NCBI RefSeq assembly: GCF_900198625.1
Contig: NZ_FZPK01000008.1
Span: forward strand, 16,499 to 80,498
Origin: Helicobacter rappini
GTDB lineage: Bacteria > Campylobacterota > Campylobacteria > Campylobacterales > Helicobacteraceae
Reading direction: 5' to 3'
Length of the DNA stretch: 64,000 nucleotides
Below the pieces are notes generated by a model. The model was given only the letters and a program-made list of their open reading frames with translations. It was not told where the DNA came from and did no database searches. This document shows positions 36,569 to 45,769 of this stretch, piece by piece. Made by a program: the position numbers and the translations under genes. The first letter of the stretch is position 1; every line of letters begins with the position of its first letter.

Positions 36569-38284
36569 ATGCGAGATTCCATAATATGCGCAAATAGAGT
36601 GGATAAATTTAGAAAATATAGAAAGTCTGTGTTGTGTGGGGCTTTGTTTGCAAGTGCGTTTAGTGTAGTAGAGGCTATGGAGTTTGGCACAATGGGGAAT
36701 GTCTCTGCATCTATGGGTGGGGCTGGAGTAGCTTTGAAAAGTCCTTTTGCTTTGTATTATAATCCGGCATTGCTTGCTTCAGATTCTAAAATGCGTATAG
36801 GTTATAGCATAGGTGTCGGCTTATCGCAATCAAATCTAGATAAGCTTACGAATCTAAACTTTGTCAAAATGGTAGAATCTCTTACAAGTCTTGGCAGTCA
36901 AATGGGTGGCGGTAGTAAAGCTATCACAAAGACAACTCGATCTGCTGTGCCTGCACTAATGGCAGGTGCGATGCCGTTTGCGGCAAATGGTGGAGCAAGG
37001 GCTGCAAGTAATTTAACTGACGCATTGGAAGAAGCTTTAAAGGCTAGTGGTGCTACAGGAAGTGATTTAGAATCCTTATGGAACAGCTATGAGCAGAGTC
37101 ATCAAGGTAGCACAGATCATTCACAACTGATTGGGAATCTACAAACTTCTGTAAATAATTCCAATATGACTCAAGAGCAAAAAGATATGTTTAACGACTT
37201 TGCTGGATCAGTGGATTGGAGCGACTTTGATGTATCTAATGGCAAAATCACAAGCATGACTATTAAGTCTGGTAGTAATGGTGCATTAGACGCTGCTATG
37301 AAAGATTTAGACACTCTTTTTGAAGTCTTAAAAAATAACAACATGAATGTAATCAGTCAAAGCGGTATAGTCTTTCAACTCTCTAGTGAGACCATGCAAG
37401 AGAAGTTTGGTAGCCTTGCAGTAGGGCTATTTAATACTACACAAGCTGGAGTATCGCTTGTTGGCGATAAGAGTCGCATGCGGCTTATATTTGGTGATCC
37501 AACTGATGGATATTATGAGCTTGTTGTAAAATCCGGTGGATACACACTTAAGCAAGCTACTGCGGAGGATTATAATAAATTTTCTATCCTACAATCTGTT
37601 GAAAAGGGTGATGCGCATAAAGTCGTAAGCTCTGTGTTTAATCTCACAGAATTACCCGTGGGCTATGCGTATAGATTTAACTTTGACAATTCGGAGTTAA
37701 GCATAGGCGTAGCTGGTAAGCTTATGCTTGGGGCGAGTCTGTATCATGAGCAGTTTCTTGGCTCAAACCTGCAGTTTAATACAAACTTTGCTTCAAACAT
37801 ACAATACAACACTACTTTTGGGATAGATTTAGGCACATATTATGGCTACAATATAGGAGATTCTGGGCAGTTTGGCGTAGGTTTTGTAGCAAAAAATATC
37901 AATACGCCAACTTTCAGATTCGATACTGCACCAACTATTAGTATAAAACCACAATATAGGGCAGGTATAGCCTACAATGGCAAAAGATTCTCACTTGCAT
38001 TTGACGCTGATGTATTGCCAAACGAAGTGCTAACTTATAGTCAATATGGTTTGTATTCTCAAATGATAGGTGGCGGTTTTAAACTTGATTATAGATTTGT
38101 AGATGTGAGAGGTGGTGTCGCCTATGATTTACGAAGAGACACTGGGGCTATACTTACTGCTGGTGTGAATATCTTAGGACTTATTGATATCGCTGCAGAA
38201 GTTGGCACAACATGGGTTGATTACTTTGGGACTACTGCGCCAAAATATGCTAATGTAAGAGTGGGTGGCAGCTTTAGCTGGTAA
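36569..38284 (+). CDS. TraF-like outer-membrane beta-barrel protein
   Basis: The 571-residue protein has an N-terminal export signal (KSVLCGALFASAFSVVEAM at about 19-37) and then EFGTMGNVSASMGGAGVA with SPFALYYNPALLA. This is the opening of the conjugal-transfer TraF_2 / FadL-related outer-membrane family. The C-terminal half has alternating beta strands rich in aromatic residues and ends with a typical final strand, VRVGGSFSW. The central 300 residues are less regular and carry TDALEEALKASGATGSDLES. Despite the TraF name, no conjugation genes are present. Members in Campylobacterota are surface barrels of unknown cargo, and fatty acid or hydrophobic uptake is a guess from FadL similarity. 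Confidence 0.8.
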   Translation: MRDSIICANRVDKFRKYRKSVLCGALFASAFSVVEAMEFGTMGNVSASMGGAGVALKSPFALYYNPALLASDSKMRIGYSIGVGLSQSNLDKLTNLNFVKMVESLTSLGSQMGGGSKAITKTTRSAVPALMAGAMPFAANGGARAASNLTDALEEALKASGATGSDLESLWNSYEQSHQGSTDHSQLIGNLQTSVNNSNMTQEQKDMFNDFAGSVDWSDFDVSNGKITSMTIKSGSNGALDAAMKDLDTLFEVLKNNNMNVISQSGIVFQLSSETMQEKFGSLAVGLFNTTQAGVSLVGDKSRMRLIFGDPTDGYYELVVKSGGYTLKQATAEDYNKFSILQSVEKGDAHKVVSSVFNLTELPVGYAYRFNFDNSELSIGVAGKLMLGASLYHEQFLGSNLQFNTNFASNIQYNTTFGIDLGTYYGYNIGDSGQFGVGFVAKNINTPTFRFDTAPTISIKPQYRAGIAYNGKRFSLAFDADVLPNEVLTYSQYGLYSQMIGGGFKLDYRFVDVRGGVAYDLRRDTGAILTAGVNILGLIDIAAEVGTTWVDYFGTTAPKYANVRVGGSFSW

Positions 38285-38496
38285 ATATAAAGAGCTAATG
38301 AGTATATAACCTGTATTTCTCTATATGATTTGTCCGTTAAAGTCTAATGCTTTTGTATTCATTGTTGCTTGTGGTGTCAAATCATTTGTGCGGAGTTTGG
38401 GTTGTATCAACTTTTTGTGTAATTTTGCCATTTATTGTATTTTTATGGTTTATAAGAGCAAAAAGCTATCTAACACAACTCATAGCAGCGCTTCCA

Positions 38497-38976
38497 TTAT
38501 CGAATCTTTTTTATCCTATTATGCCCTATTTTTAGAATCATGCTGCTTTTTGTGGCAAAAATGCCGCGTTTATCAAGCGCAATAATATCACTTACACTCT
38601 CTGCAAACTCCATGGAAAAATCACCATTTGTGGGGTTTGCTGATGATGAATAAAGCCATTTAAAGCCTTGTAAAAAGTCATTATGTAAGTTATTCTTTAT
38701 CATTCTAAAGCTACTTCCATTTGGCAGTATAAATGAAGTTTTTTTAGCCCTTCTTATCATATTTCGCATAGAAGTGGGTGTGCGGTGTGGGATAGAATCT
38801 AGCTTTGCTATCTCTTTTAAAAGCGGTTTGTTGAGATTTGCACCCTTTTTTTGATTAATGATTCTAGAATCTTTTGATAATAGTCCTATGGTGGTATCTG
38901 TCTGGGCAAGTATAACTTCATTGTTGAGTGAATCTAGGCTTAAAGGCATAAGATTTATGGGGCATGTTTTAGACAT
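38497..38976 (-). CDS. YrdC/Sua5 (TsaC-like) domain protein
   Basis: The 159-residue protein has a shortened YrdC fold: VILAQTDTTIGLLSKD near the N terminus, a basic middle (MRNMIRRAKKTSFILPNG) and SSANPTNGDF, the conserved Ser-x-Asn nucleotide-binding segment of TsaC/Sua5. TsaC makes threonylcarbamoyl-AMP for the tRNA t6A modification, the pathway that also needs TsaB (a TsaB-like gene lies at 10303-11256). Typical TsaC is about 190 residues, so this is a compact form, as in other Helicobacter. It follows aroA by 8 nt and is probably co-transcribed. Confidence 0.75.
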   Translation of the reverse strand: MSKTCPINLMPLSLDSLNNEVILAQTDTTIGLLSKDSRIINQKKGANLNKPLLKEIAKLDSIPHRTPTSMRNMIRRAKKTSFILPNGSSFRMIKNNLHNDFLQGFKWLYSSSANPTNGDFSMEFAESVSDIIALDKRGIFATKSSMILKIGHNRIKKIR

Positions 38977-38984
38977 GTTGTATC

Positions 38985-40316
38985 TTATTGTATCTTAGCA
39001 AAGTATGAGAGTAAGTCTAGAAAGTTTGGAAAAGAAGTTTGGATACATTCAGTATCTAATATCTTACCGCCGCACATACAAGCAGCGATAGCAAAACTCA
39101 TAGCAATGCGATGATCACCTTTAGAATCTACCACGCCTTTTTGAAGTGTGCCGCCTATAATATCAAAGCCATCATCATATTCTACGCATTGTATCCCAAA
39201 GCTTTTTAAGCCTTGTGCGACAACAGAGATTCTATCACTCTCTTTTACGCGTAATTCTGCGGCGTTGCGTATCCTTGAAGTCCCTTTTGCAACACTACAA
39301 GCAATGCTTAGGGCGGGTATCTCATCAATTAACCATGCGATATTTTCTGTAATATCAACTGCCTTTAGTTCCGCGCTAGAGATTGTAATATCTGCTATTT
39401 TTTCAAAATCATTTCTTTCATTTTCATAGCGTATTTTTGCGCCCATTTTTTCTAGAATCTTAAATGCTTCAATGCGTGTTTTATTCATCATTACACGCCT
39501 TAGCGTGATTGAAGTCTCTGGCATAATACAAGCAAGCACAGCAAAGAAAAATGCTGATGAAGGATCATTTGGGATTGATATATCAAAGGCTTTTAGCAGC
39601 TTATTTTTCATATCAAAAGCACCAAAGGGTGTGATATGTAATTTATCATCTTTTTGTTGTAAATATGGATTTTTCTGCAGGGCATATAGCATATTTTCTG
39701 TATGATCTCTACTTAACTCACATTCACTAAAGATTGATTTTTCACTGCCTTGTAATGCGGCTAGTATCAATGCGCTTTTTACTTGAGCTGAAGCGATTTG
39801 TGAATGATATGTGAATCCTTGTAATTTGTTTTTGCTTGGGATAACACAGAGTGGGGCAACTTCTTTTACGCCATCTTTAGTCTTAATTATGCGTGAAGTA
39901 ATATTTGCCCCGATTGAGCGAAGTGGCTTAAGGATTCTCCCCATTGGACGAGCATGTAAATATATGTCTCCACATAGCACCGCATAGAGATTTGCCCCTG
40001 CTAATAAGCCTGTGAAAAGTCGCATAGAAGTCCCAGAATTACCACAATATAAAATATCATTTGGGGTTTGTAGCCCCTTTTTTGGTGGGGTGAGTAGCAG
40101 GTCCCCATTTTTTTCAAATTTTGCCTTAAGTCCTAGATTCTGTGCGATAGTAAGGCTTCTTTGCGTATCTTCTGCGCGTAAAAAGTGCTTTACTCTACAT
40201 GTAGAATCTGCAAAGAGACTAAACATGCAAACACGATGGGATAGGGATTTATCACTTGCTAAAATGTCTAAGTCTGCTCGTATTTCTTGCTGTATTGGCG
40301 AAATTTCTAGATCCAT
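38985..40316 (-). CDS. aroA: 3-phosphoshikimate 1-carboxyvinyltransferase (EPSP synthase)
   Basis: The 443-residue enzyme has both family signatures: LYCGNSGTSMRLFTGLLAG (about 89-107), which binds phosphoenolpyruvate, and LRVKESDRISVVAQGLKSFG (about 352-371). DEIPALSIACSVAKG contains the catalytic aspartate. It joins shikimate-3-phosphate and PEP in the pathway to chorismate, supplying the trpE and PabC-like products in this window. LFTGLLAG carries no obvious change linked to glyphosate tolerance that I can call. It is upstream of the YrdC gene. Confidence 0.95.
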   Translation of the reverse strand: MDLEISPIQQEIRADLDILASDKSLSHRVCMFSLFADSTCRVKHFLRAEDTQRSLTIAQNLGLKAKFEKNGDLLLTPPKKGLQTPNDILYCGNSGTSMRLFTGLLAGANLYAVLCGDIYLHARPMGRILKPLRSIGANITSRIIKTKDGVKEVAPLCVIPSKNKLQGFTYHSQIASAQVKSALILAALQGSEKSIFSECELSRDHTENMLYALQKNPYLQQKDDKLHITPFGAFDMKNKLLKAFDISIPNDPSSAFFFAVLACIMPETSITLRRVMMNKTRIEAFKILEKMGAKIRYENERNDFEKIADITISSAELKAVDITENIAWLIDEIPALSIACSVAKGTSRIRNAAELRVKESDRISVVAQGLKSFGIQCVEYDDGFDIIGGTLQKGVVDSKGDHRIAMSFAIAACMCGGKILDTECIQTSFPNFLDLLSYFAKIQ

Positions 40317-40544
40317 AATATTCCTTGATAAAACCTATAACTTACATAAGTGAAAATAGTAGTATAGCTTAGCATAGAGACAATAGATTCTAAACGCATT
40401 ATATAAACCATCTTGCCTTTATAATAAGCTAATAGACAACACTAAGCAATAGGGCTTAGTGTGGATTTATAGTTAGAGAGTAGGCTTAGTGTAAAATGCT
40501 TGAAAGATTCTATACAAACTACAACATAATCAAATTATTAAAGA

Positions 40545-40832
40545 TTACCAGTTTGCATTCGTGCAAGATTCTTTATCACCTAAATCACACGCTTTCTTGT
40601 AATACTCTTGGGCTAGTGTTGTATTCTCACTCACACCTTTTGCGTTGCGATACATATAGCCTAAAGCCGTGCATGCTTTTGCTTCTTTTTCATCACATAG
40701 CTTTTTATATGATTCTATAGCCTTTGCATAGTCGCCATCATTATATGCCTTATTTGCTTCATCAAGAGTTGCTGCAAACATAGAAGTAGCACAAAATCCT
40801 AACATTGCCATAACGCAGATAAATTTACGCAT
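40545..40832 (-). CDS. Small exported Sel1/TPR-like repeat protein
   Basis: The 95-residue protein starts at ATG 40832, where AAAGGATT lies 5 nt upstream and a signal peptide begins (MRKFICVMAMLGFCATSMFA). A much longer frame to 41063 overlaps the MFS gene and lacks sense, so it was rejected. The mature part has a TPR-like helix pair (LDEANKAYNDGDYAKAIESY) and one Sel1-type unit with the paired cysteines seen in Helicobacter cysteine-rich proteins (ACTALGYMYRNAKG, YYKKACDLGDKESC). It is a minimal, single-repeat relative of HcpA-type proteins, likely periplasmic or secreted. Confidence 0.82.
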   Translation of the reverse strand: MRKFICVMAMLGFCATSMFAATLDEANKAYNDGDYAKAIESYKKLCDEKEAKACTALGYMYRNAKGVSENTTLAQEYYKKACDLGDKESCTNANW

Positions 40833-40930
40833 ATCAAATCCTTTACAATAAAATAAGTATGAATTGTAATGTAAAATTTCACATTTTTTACTTTTTTTGC
40901 AAGTTTTGCATAATATTTTATAGAATCTTT

Positions 40931-42121
40931 TTATTTTGGCTTTATAAGAGATAACATTGACATAGCATATAGCAATAATGCAACATATAAAAATAAATCT
41001 ATAATACCATAACGCTGCACGATAGGCTGTGAGAAAAATGGCGATACAAACTGCCCAAAACAAGCCGTAGCACTCAAGATTCCAATGGCTTTACCAATGT
41101 GTTCTTTTGGGACTATTGAAAGCAGAAATGAAGAGTTATTAACAATGATTGCCCCGCCGCCAATGCCAACTAAAAGTAGTCCCAGCACCACCGCATAAAT
41201 ATTATGCAATACATAAATGAGTAAAAATCCACTCCCCATACATAAGAATCCAACGATATAAATCCCTTTAACAGATAAAAAGTTGCGTATGCGTGGATAA
41301 AAAAGCGATGAAGTGCCATACGCAAAGGCAGATGCAGAGATACAGAATCCCACAAGCATTTCACTATGTCCTAGATTCTGTGTGATGAGATAGGGAATCT
41401 GCGTTGGTGAAGTGTAGTAAGCAATCATAATAACAAAGCCAAAGAAATAGCAAGGCAGTATAGATATAATTTTAAATTCCTTGCTAGAAGTCTCTACATG
41501 TGCGACTTTCTTAAGAGGGCGAGGCTCAAAAAGTGTGGTAGCAACAAAAAGCATTAAAAAGATTCCAAGTCCATACACATAGAATGGATAATGCCAATCA
41601 AAATGGGCTAAAATCCCCCCAAGCGACATAAATAACGCACTCCCACAAGCAGTAGCAAAGCCTTGCAATCCAAGAGCTTTTTGCCGCTCTTCCCCTACAT
41701 AATAATCTGCTACTAAAGCACTTGCAGCTGTCATAACAAATGCGGTTGAAATGCCAAAAAGCGCCCTTGTAAATAAAATCCAATAGATATTATCCCAAAA
41801 CGCACCAATGACACCACTCACACTCCATAAAAACATAGAGGCAATAAGAAACTTTAAACGACCAAACTTATCAATTAAAACCCCACTTAAAGGCGAAAAT
41901 AGCATGATAAACAAAGCAGGTAAAGTCAGCACAAGTTTTGAAAGTGTCTCAATATGTGGAATATGTGCGAAGTGATTCTCAATAGCAGGTATTGAAGTAG
42001 CAATGATAGTCCCACCTAGCACCGTCATAGATGTGCTTGAAAAGAGAGCAAACATAAAAGTTGGACGATGTGTAATGGTGTATAATTTCTGTTCAAGTCT
42101 ATTTTGTGGAATCTCTGGCAT
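40931..42121 (-). CDS. Major facilitator superfamily drug/metabolite transporter (Bcr/CflA-like)
   Basis: The 396-residue inner-membrane protein has 12 predicted helices. The MFS motif A GVLIDKFGRLK lies at about 80-90 between helices 2 and 3, and helix 5 has a GSALFMSLGGILA segment resembling motif C of antiporters, which export drugs with protons. The C-terminal half includes VLGLLLVGIGGGAIIVNNSS. Substrate unknown. The Sel1 gene lies 98 nt downstream on the same strand. Confidence 0.88.
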   Translation of the reverse strand: MPEIPQNRLEQKLYTITHRPTFMFALFSSTSMTVLGGTIIATSIPAIENHFAHIPHIETLSKLVLTLPALFIMLFSPLSGVLIDKFGRLKFLIASMFLWSVSGVIGAFWDNIYWILFTRALFGISTAFVMTAASALVADYYVGEERQKALGLQGFATACGSALFMSLGGILAHFDWHYPFYVYGLGIFLMLFVATTLFEPRPLKKVAHVETSSKEFKIISILPCYFFGFVIMIAYYTSPTQIPYLITQNLGHSEMLVGFCISASAFAYGTSSLFYPRIRNFLSVKGIYIVGFLCMGSGFLLIYVLHNIYAVVLGLLLVGIGGGAIIVNNSSFLLSIVPKEHIGKAIGILSATACFGQFVSPFFSQPIVQRYGIIDLFLYVALLLYAMSMLSLIKPK

Positions 42122-42213
42122 ATAAACTCCAAATCCTTAAATCTTTAAGCTATATTGAGAATTGCTACTTGTAATACCTTTATTAGAATCTAGCATGGTT
42201 AAATCGCATAATA

Positions 42214-42879
42214 CTATGCAGTTTTAGTGCTATCTGTAAATTGTTGTTCTTGCTTTAATGCTAAACGCTTGATATTCTCCCAATGTGTATTTATAATGAT
42301 AATTCCAATTAAGACAACGGGGACATGTGTGCCAATTTGTGCGTTGATATTAATAGATTCTGGCAGACTAAATATATTTGGTATAACAAAGGTTAAAACA
42401 ATACCGCTTAAAACCCCAAGTAATGATGAAAGCGAAGAGATTTTAAACACCTTGCCAACAATCCCCCATACAATAAGCCCACAAACCCCCTCAACTGGGA
42501 TTAAAAGCAAAACGCTACCAATAGCAGTGGCGACACCCTTTCCACCATTAAAGCCCAAAAATGGACTATAACAATGCCCTAGTATCGCAAGAATAGCAAT
42601 GGCATATTGTGTCTCAAAGCTTAAACCCATAAGCTTTGCGATGAGCACGACAAACAGCCCCTTAAACGCATCAAGCAATAAGGTAAGCAATGAGAAAAAC
42701 TTTGCTTTTTGCGGAGAGATTGCAGCAAAAGCACGATATACATTTGTAGCCCCTGTGCTTTTTGAGCCTATCTCTAAAATATTTTGTTTCGCAAAAATCT
42801 TTACAAGCAACGCACCAAAAGGAATGCTACCGATTAAATACGCACATATATATAATAAAATATTTGGATTTGTATCCAT
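42214..42879 (-). CDS. plsY: Acyl-phosphate:glycerol-3-phosphate acyltransferase
   Basis: The 221-residue membrane enzyme has the three PlsY motifs: YLIGSIPFGALLVKIF at the N terminus, GSKSTGATNVYRA (about 37-49) for glycerol-3-phosphate, and FLGFNGGKGVATAIGSVL (about 107-124), plus a conserved late segment. It makes the first acylation of glycerol-3-phosphate in phospholipid synthesis, using acyl phosphate from PlsX. Five helices are evident. The C terminus is a short charged tail. It is preceded by a -10 at 42910-42915. Confidence 0.95.
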   Translation of the reverse strand: MDTNPNILLYICAYLIGSIPFGALLVKIFAKQNILEIGSKSTGATNVYRAFAAISPQKAKFFSLLTLLLDAFKGLFVVLIAKLMGLSFETQYAIAILAILGHCYSPFLGFNGGKGVATAIGSVLLLIPVEGVCGLIVWGIVGKVFKISSLSSLLGVLSGIVLTFVIPNIFSLPESININAQIGTHVPVVLIGIIIINTHWENIKRLALKQEQQFTDSTKTA

Positions 42880-42909
42880 AAAATGCCTTTATGTAGAATC
42901 TAGCTAAGG

Positions 42910-42915
42910 ATTATA
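42910..42915 (-). promoter_or_regulatory. Candidate -10 (GGCTATAAT) for plsY
   Basis: Minus-strand TATAAT 31 nt upstream of the plsY start; the extension is GGC rather than TGN. Confidence 0.4.
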
Positions 42916-42962
42916 GCCTATTTTTGTAGATTTCATCGCTTTGTGCGTCAATGGCGTGTAAA

Positions 42963-43811
42963 TTATGCAAGATTTACAGGGATAATACCCCGAATGGAAT
43001 TGATACAATACATCTCACTTGCTTCATATAAATCCTTTTTATATAGAATCTTTTCAGTGCATATACCACATTTTATAAGAGTATTACGCAGTGTCCCAGC
43101 AAGGATTCCTAAACTTTGTGGTGGTGTGTAGTATTTGCCATTTTTAGCAATTATAATATTACTTCTTGAGCCTTCAAGTATCTTGCTATCCTTATCTATG
43201 TAGATATAATCAAAGCATTCATTTTTAGCAATGCTTATCGTAGCGTCTTTGAAATGCTCTCTTTTTGTAGTTTTATGATAGCTTAGTGGCGTTATAGTAT
43301 CAAGTGTGGCTAATCTTACTTTAGTATTGTTTATGGGTTGTAAGGCTTGAATGCTATATGTAAGATTCCCTTCTTTTGTTAAGAGTAGGCGGCAAAATGA
43401 GAAGTCGTTTGCGATAAAATCATTATTTCCTATTTGCAGTAACTTTTGTAGCGTATGTATAGAATCCCATAAACACAGAGTGGCATTTGTATTATCGTTA
43501 TAAAGTGTAGAATCTAGCATGTTTGTTTTATTATATTGAGTGTAATAACTAAAAGATTCTAATCTCATAATATGATATTGTATGTCTCTGTTTGGCAAAC
43601 TAGATTTGGCTAAAATCTCTAAAGATTCTAATATATTTAAATCTTTATGGGTATGCGGTGTATTTATATCTAAGTGTTTCAAAGCAGATTCTATGGCTGT
43701 ATAGTTAAAGCCCAATGCTTTTGCACTATTATAAAGCCTATATAAATGAGAATGCAAAAGAAATACAGAATCTTTATGTAGCAGTATTGTTTCAATCAAA
43801 GAAAAATCCAT
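42963..43811 (-). CDS. Class IV aminotransferase, PabC-like (aminodeoxychorismate lyase)
   Basis: The 282-residue PLP enzyme is divergent but carries the class IV pattern: SLIETILLHKDSVFLLHSHL at the N terminus, HKTTKREHFKDA with the cofactor lysine (about 182-193), DYIYIDKDSKILEGSRSNII (about 209-228), and the C-terminal SIRGIIPVNLA. It may release p-aminobenzoate for folate, as PabC does, although branched-chain or D-amino acid transaminases share the fold. No pabA or pabB is adjacent, and the chorismate enzyme at 47778 has the TrpE signature, so the pairing is unresolved. Confidence 0.75.
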   Translation of the reverse strand: MDFSLIETILLHKDSVFLLHSHLYRLYNSAKALGFNYTAIESALKHLDINTPHTHKDLNILESLEILAKSSLPNRDIQYHIMRLESFSYYTQYNKTNMLDSTLYNDNTNATLCLWDSIHTLQKLLQIGNNDFIANDFSFCRLLLTKEGNLTYSIQALQPINNTKVRLATLDTITPLSYHKTTKREHFKDATISIAKNECFDYIYIDKDSKILEGSRSNIIIAKNGKYYTPPQSLGILAGTLRNTLIKCGICTEKILYKKDLYEASEMYCINSIRGIIPVNLA

Positions 43812-43980
43812 AATGTTTTGTTCCTAGTGATGAGATCTATAATTTTTTAGAATCTTATTCAAAAAGGTTTAAAAGAGAAGCGATATGGATTTATATTTTT
43901 GTGTGCGTGTAAGACTTGTGAAACTCTCATATCTTTTAAAGTCATAGAAAATATGAATAGCACTCGGGATTCTAATAAAT

Positions 43981-45126
43981 CTACACCCTATCCACTAAAT
44001 CCCTAAATTCAGCAAAAAGCTTACTTGCTTCGCGTGGTCCCGGGCTTGATTCTGGGTGGTGCTGGACTGAAAAGATTGGTGAATCTTTATAATAGACCCC
44101 TTCAATCGTATTATCAAAAAGATTTCTATGCGTGATAGTAGCGACTTCTATTATAGATTCTGGCACATTGTAGTTGTGATTTTGTGCGGTGATTTCAAGT
44201 GTGTTTGTCTGCATGTTTTTCACCGGGTGGTTGCCACCATGCTGTCCAAACTTAAGCTTATAGGTAGTATATCCATGTGCGTTACTTAAAAGCTGGTGTC
44301 CTAGACAGATTCCAAAGATTGGAATCTTTTCTTTAATAAATAGTTTGATCTTTTCAATCTGGTCTTGCAATAACACAGGATCTCCCGGACCATTACTTAA
44401 AAAAATGCCACTAATCTCTTTTTGCTTGTATCTCTCTATTAAAGTTTTTGCATCAAAGGTATGCGGCACAACTTCTACGATTAGTCCTACTTGGCTAAGT
44501 TCATTTAGAATATTTCGCTTTATACCATAATCGATGGCTATAATTTTTTTCTTTGTCTTATCGTTAATATCAATTTTTGGATATGAAAAGTTAGTAAAAT
44601 CAAAAGTGCTTTCATCATGTATATAGGGTTTTTCTGTGCTAACTTCTGCGACATAATTTATTTCTTCTATCCTTTTAGCCGATAATAAGGCTTTCTGCAA
44701 AGATTCTCTATCTTTTAATTCACTTGATGCGATCATCATCATAGCCCCATTATCACGCAACATTTTCACAATGCCCCGCGTATCGACATTACAAATCCCT
44801 ATAAGATTATTCTCAATGAAAAATGACTGCAAATCCTGCGTAGAGCGAAAATTTGAGCTAATGCTACTTAGGTTTCTAATCAGCACACCTTTTGCAAAGG
44901 GCTTTCTACTCTCCATATCCTGCGGATTACACCCGACAATGCCAATCTCTGGCATACAAAATACAATAAACTGCCCCGCATAGCTTGGATCACTAATAAT
45001 CTCTTGATAGCCTGTCATAGAGGTATTAAAGACTGCTTCACCAATAGCTGTGCCTTCCTTGCCAAAGCCTTTTGCTTGTAATAAAAGCCCATTCGCAAAA
45101 TAGAGCCATATATCATGTAGTTTCAT
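43981..45126 (-). CDS. carA: Carbamoyl-phosphate synthase small (glutaminase) subunit
   Basis: The 381-residue subunit has an N-terminal CarA domain (FNTSMTGYQEIISDPSYAGQ at about 29-48) and a class I glutamine amidotransferase domain. The nucleophile cysteine is in FGICLGHQLL (about 268-277) and the His-Glu pair in QHHPESSPGP near the end. It supplies ammonia to CarB for arginine and pyrimidine synthesis. carB is not adjacent, as is common in Helicobacter. It starts 3 nt after the DUF507 gene, so both share a transcript. Confidence 0.96.
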   Translation of the reverse strand: MKLHDIWLYFANGLLLQAKGFGKEGTAIGEAVFNTSMTGYQEIISDPSYAGQFIVFCMPEIGIVGCNPQDMESRKPFAKGVLIRNLSSISSNFRSTQDLQSFFIENNLIGICNVDTRGIVKMLRDNGAMMMIASSELKDRESLQKALLSAKRIEEINYVAEVSTEKPYIHDESTFDFTNFSYPKIDINDKTKKKIIAIDYGIKRNILNELSQVGLIVEVVPHTFDAKTLIERYKQKEISGIFLSNGPGDPVLLQDQIEKIKLFIKEKIPIFGICLGHQLLSNAHGYTTYKLKFGQHGGNHPVKNMQTNTLEITAQNHNYNVPESIIEVATITHRNLFDNTIEGVYYKDSPIFSVQHHPESSPGPREASKLFAEFRDLVDRV

Positions 45127-45129
45127 TGC

Positions 45130-45675
45130 TTAAGCCCTTTTATTGAGTTCTTCTTCATAGAGTTTTGCAAAAATTAACTCATACTCTTCACTACCCGGAA
45201 TTAACTTTCGTTTATAATTTTTGATTTTTTCAACTGCATTATCATAAGCATGCTCGTGGAAATCAAAGTATGAATCAATAGATTCTATAACAAAGTTTTT
45301 CACAACATTTTCTGGGACATTGAAATCAATATAGCTTTCTTCAAAAAGTGCGTCTAGAATGTCATGGGCTAATTGGCTGTAACGCTCTTTATATGAAAGT
45401 AGAAAGCCCTTTTCTTTTGCAAGCTGCTTTTTTATCATTGCAAATAGCTGCTTTTCATTGACTTCATCTTCTTCGATTGTATCTTGGTGTGCTTCTAGCA
45501 ATTCCCTTGCTTTAGATTCTATGGCGTATTCTTGCTGCATATCTTCTTTTATGAGTGTTGTGGTAAGGCGGTTTAGATTCGGTAAAGCGGCATTAATTTG
45601 GACTAGATTTGAGCGACTTAACTCAAGGATAATGCGTTCTGCTAAGAATTGTGCGTGTTGTGGTTTTAGTTTCAT
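45130..45675 (-). CDS. DUF507 family protein
   Basis: The 181-residue helical protein fits DUF507, a family of about 180 residues found mainly in Campylobacterota and Aquificae. It begins MKLKPQHAQFLAERIILELS and continues with acidic and lysine-rich helices, ending in a basic KNYKRKLIPGSEEYELIFAK stretch. There are no catalytic motifs or membrane segments. Its place directly before carA is conserved in several relatives as I recall, but no function is known. It is preceded by an extended -10 at 45731-45739. Confidence 0.85.
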   Translation of the reverse strand: MKLKPQHAQFLAERIILELSRSNLVQINAALPNLNRLTTTLIKEDMQQEYAIESKARELLEAHQDTIEEDEVNEKQLFAMIKKQLAKEKGFLLSYKERYSQLAHDILDALFEESYIDFNVPENVVKNFVIESIDSYFDFHEHAYDNAVEKIKNYKRKLIPGSEEYELIFAKLYEEELNKRA

Positions 45676-45730
45676 GATTTCCCCTATTTAGAACCATTTG
45701 CATTATGTTTTTATTAAAATAAAAATGCTT

Positions 45731-45739
45731 ATTATAACA
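45731..45739 (-). promoter_or_regulatory. Extended -10 promoter for DUF507-carA
   Basis: Minus-strand TGTTATAAT 56 nt upstream of the DUF507 start. Confidence 0.55.
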
Positions 45740-45769
45740 TAAATTTATCAAGGCAATAAGATTTCACAA

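Noticed and set aside
36569..38284. Conjugation system suggested by the TraF name
   Set aside because: No other transfer, relaxase or type IV secretion gene is present; the family name is historical.
38325..38585. Plus-strand frames of 86 and 62 codons after the TraF-like gene
   Set aside because: They overlap the YrdC-like gene antisense and have no ribosome site.
40833..41063. Long upstream extension of the Sel1 protein
   Set aside because: It overlaps the MFS gene, lacks a ribosome site, and would bury a clear signal peptide that begins at 40832.
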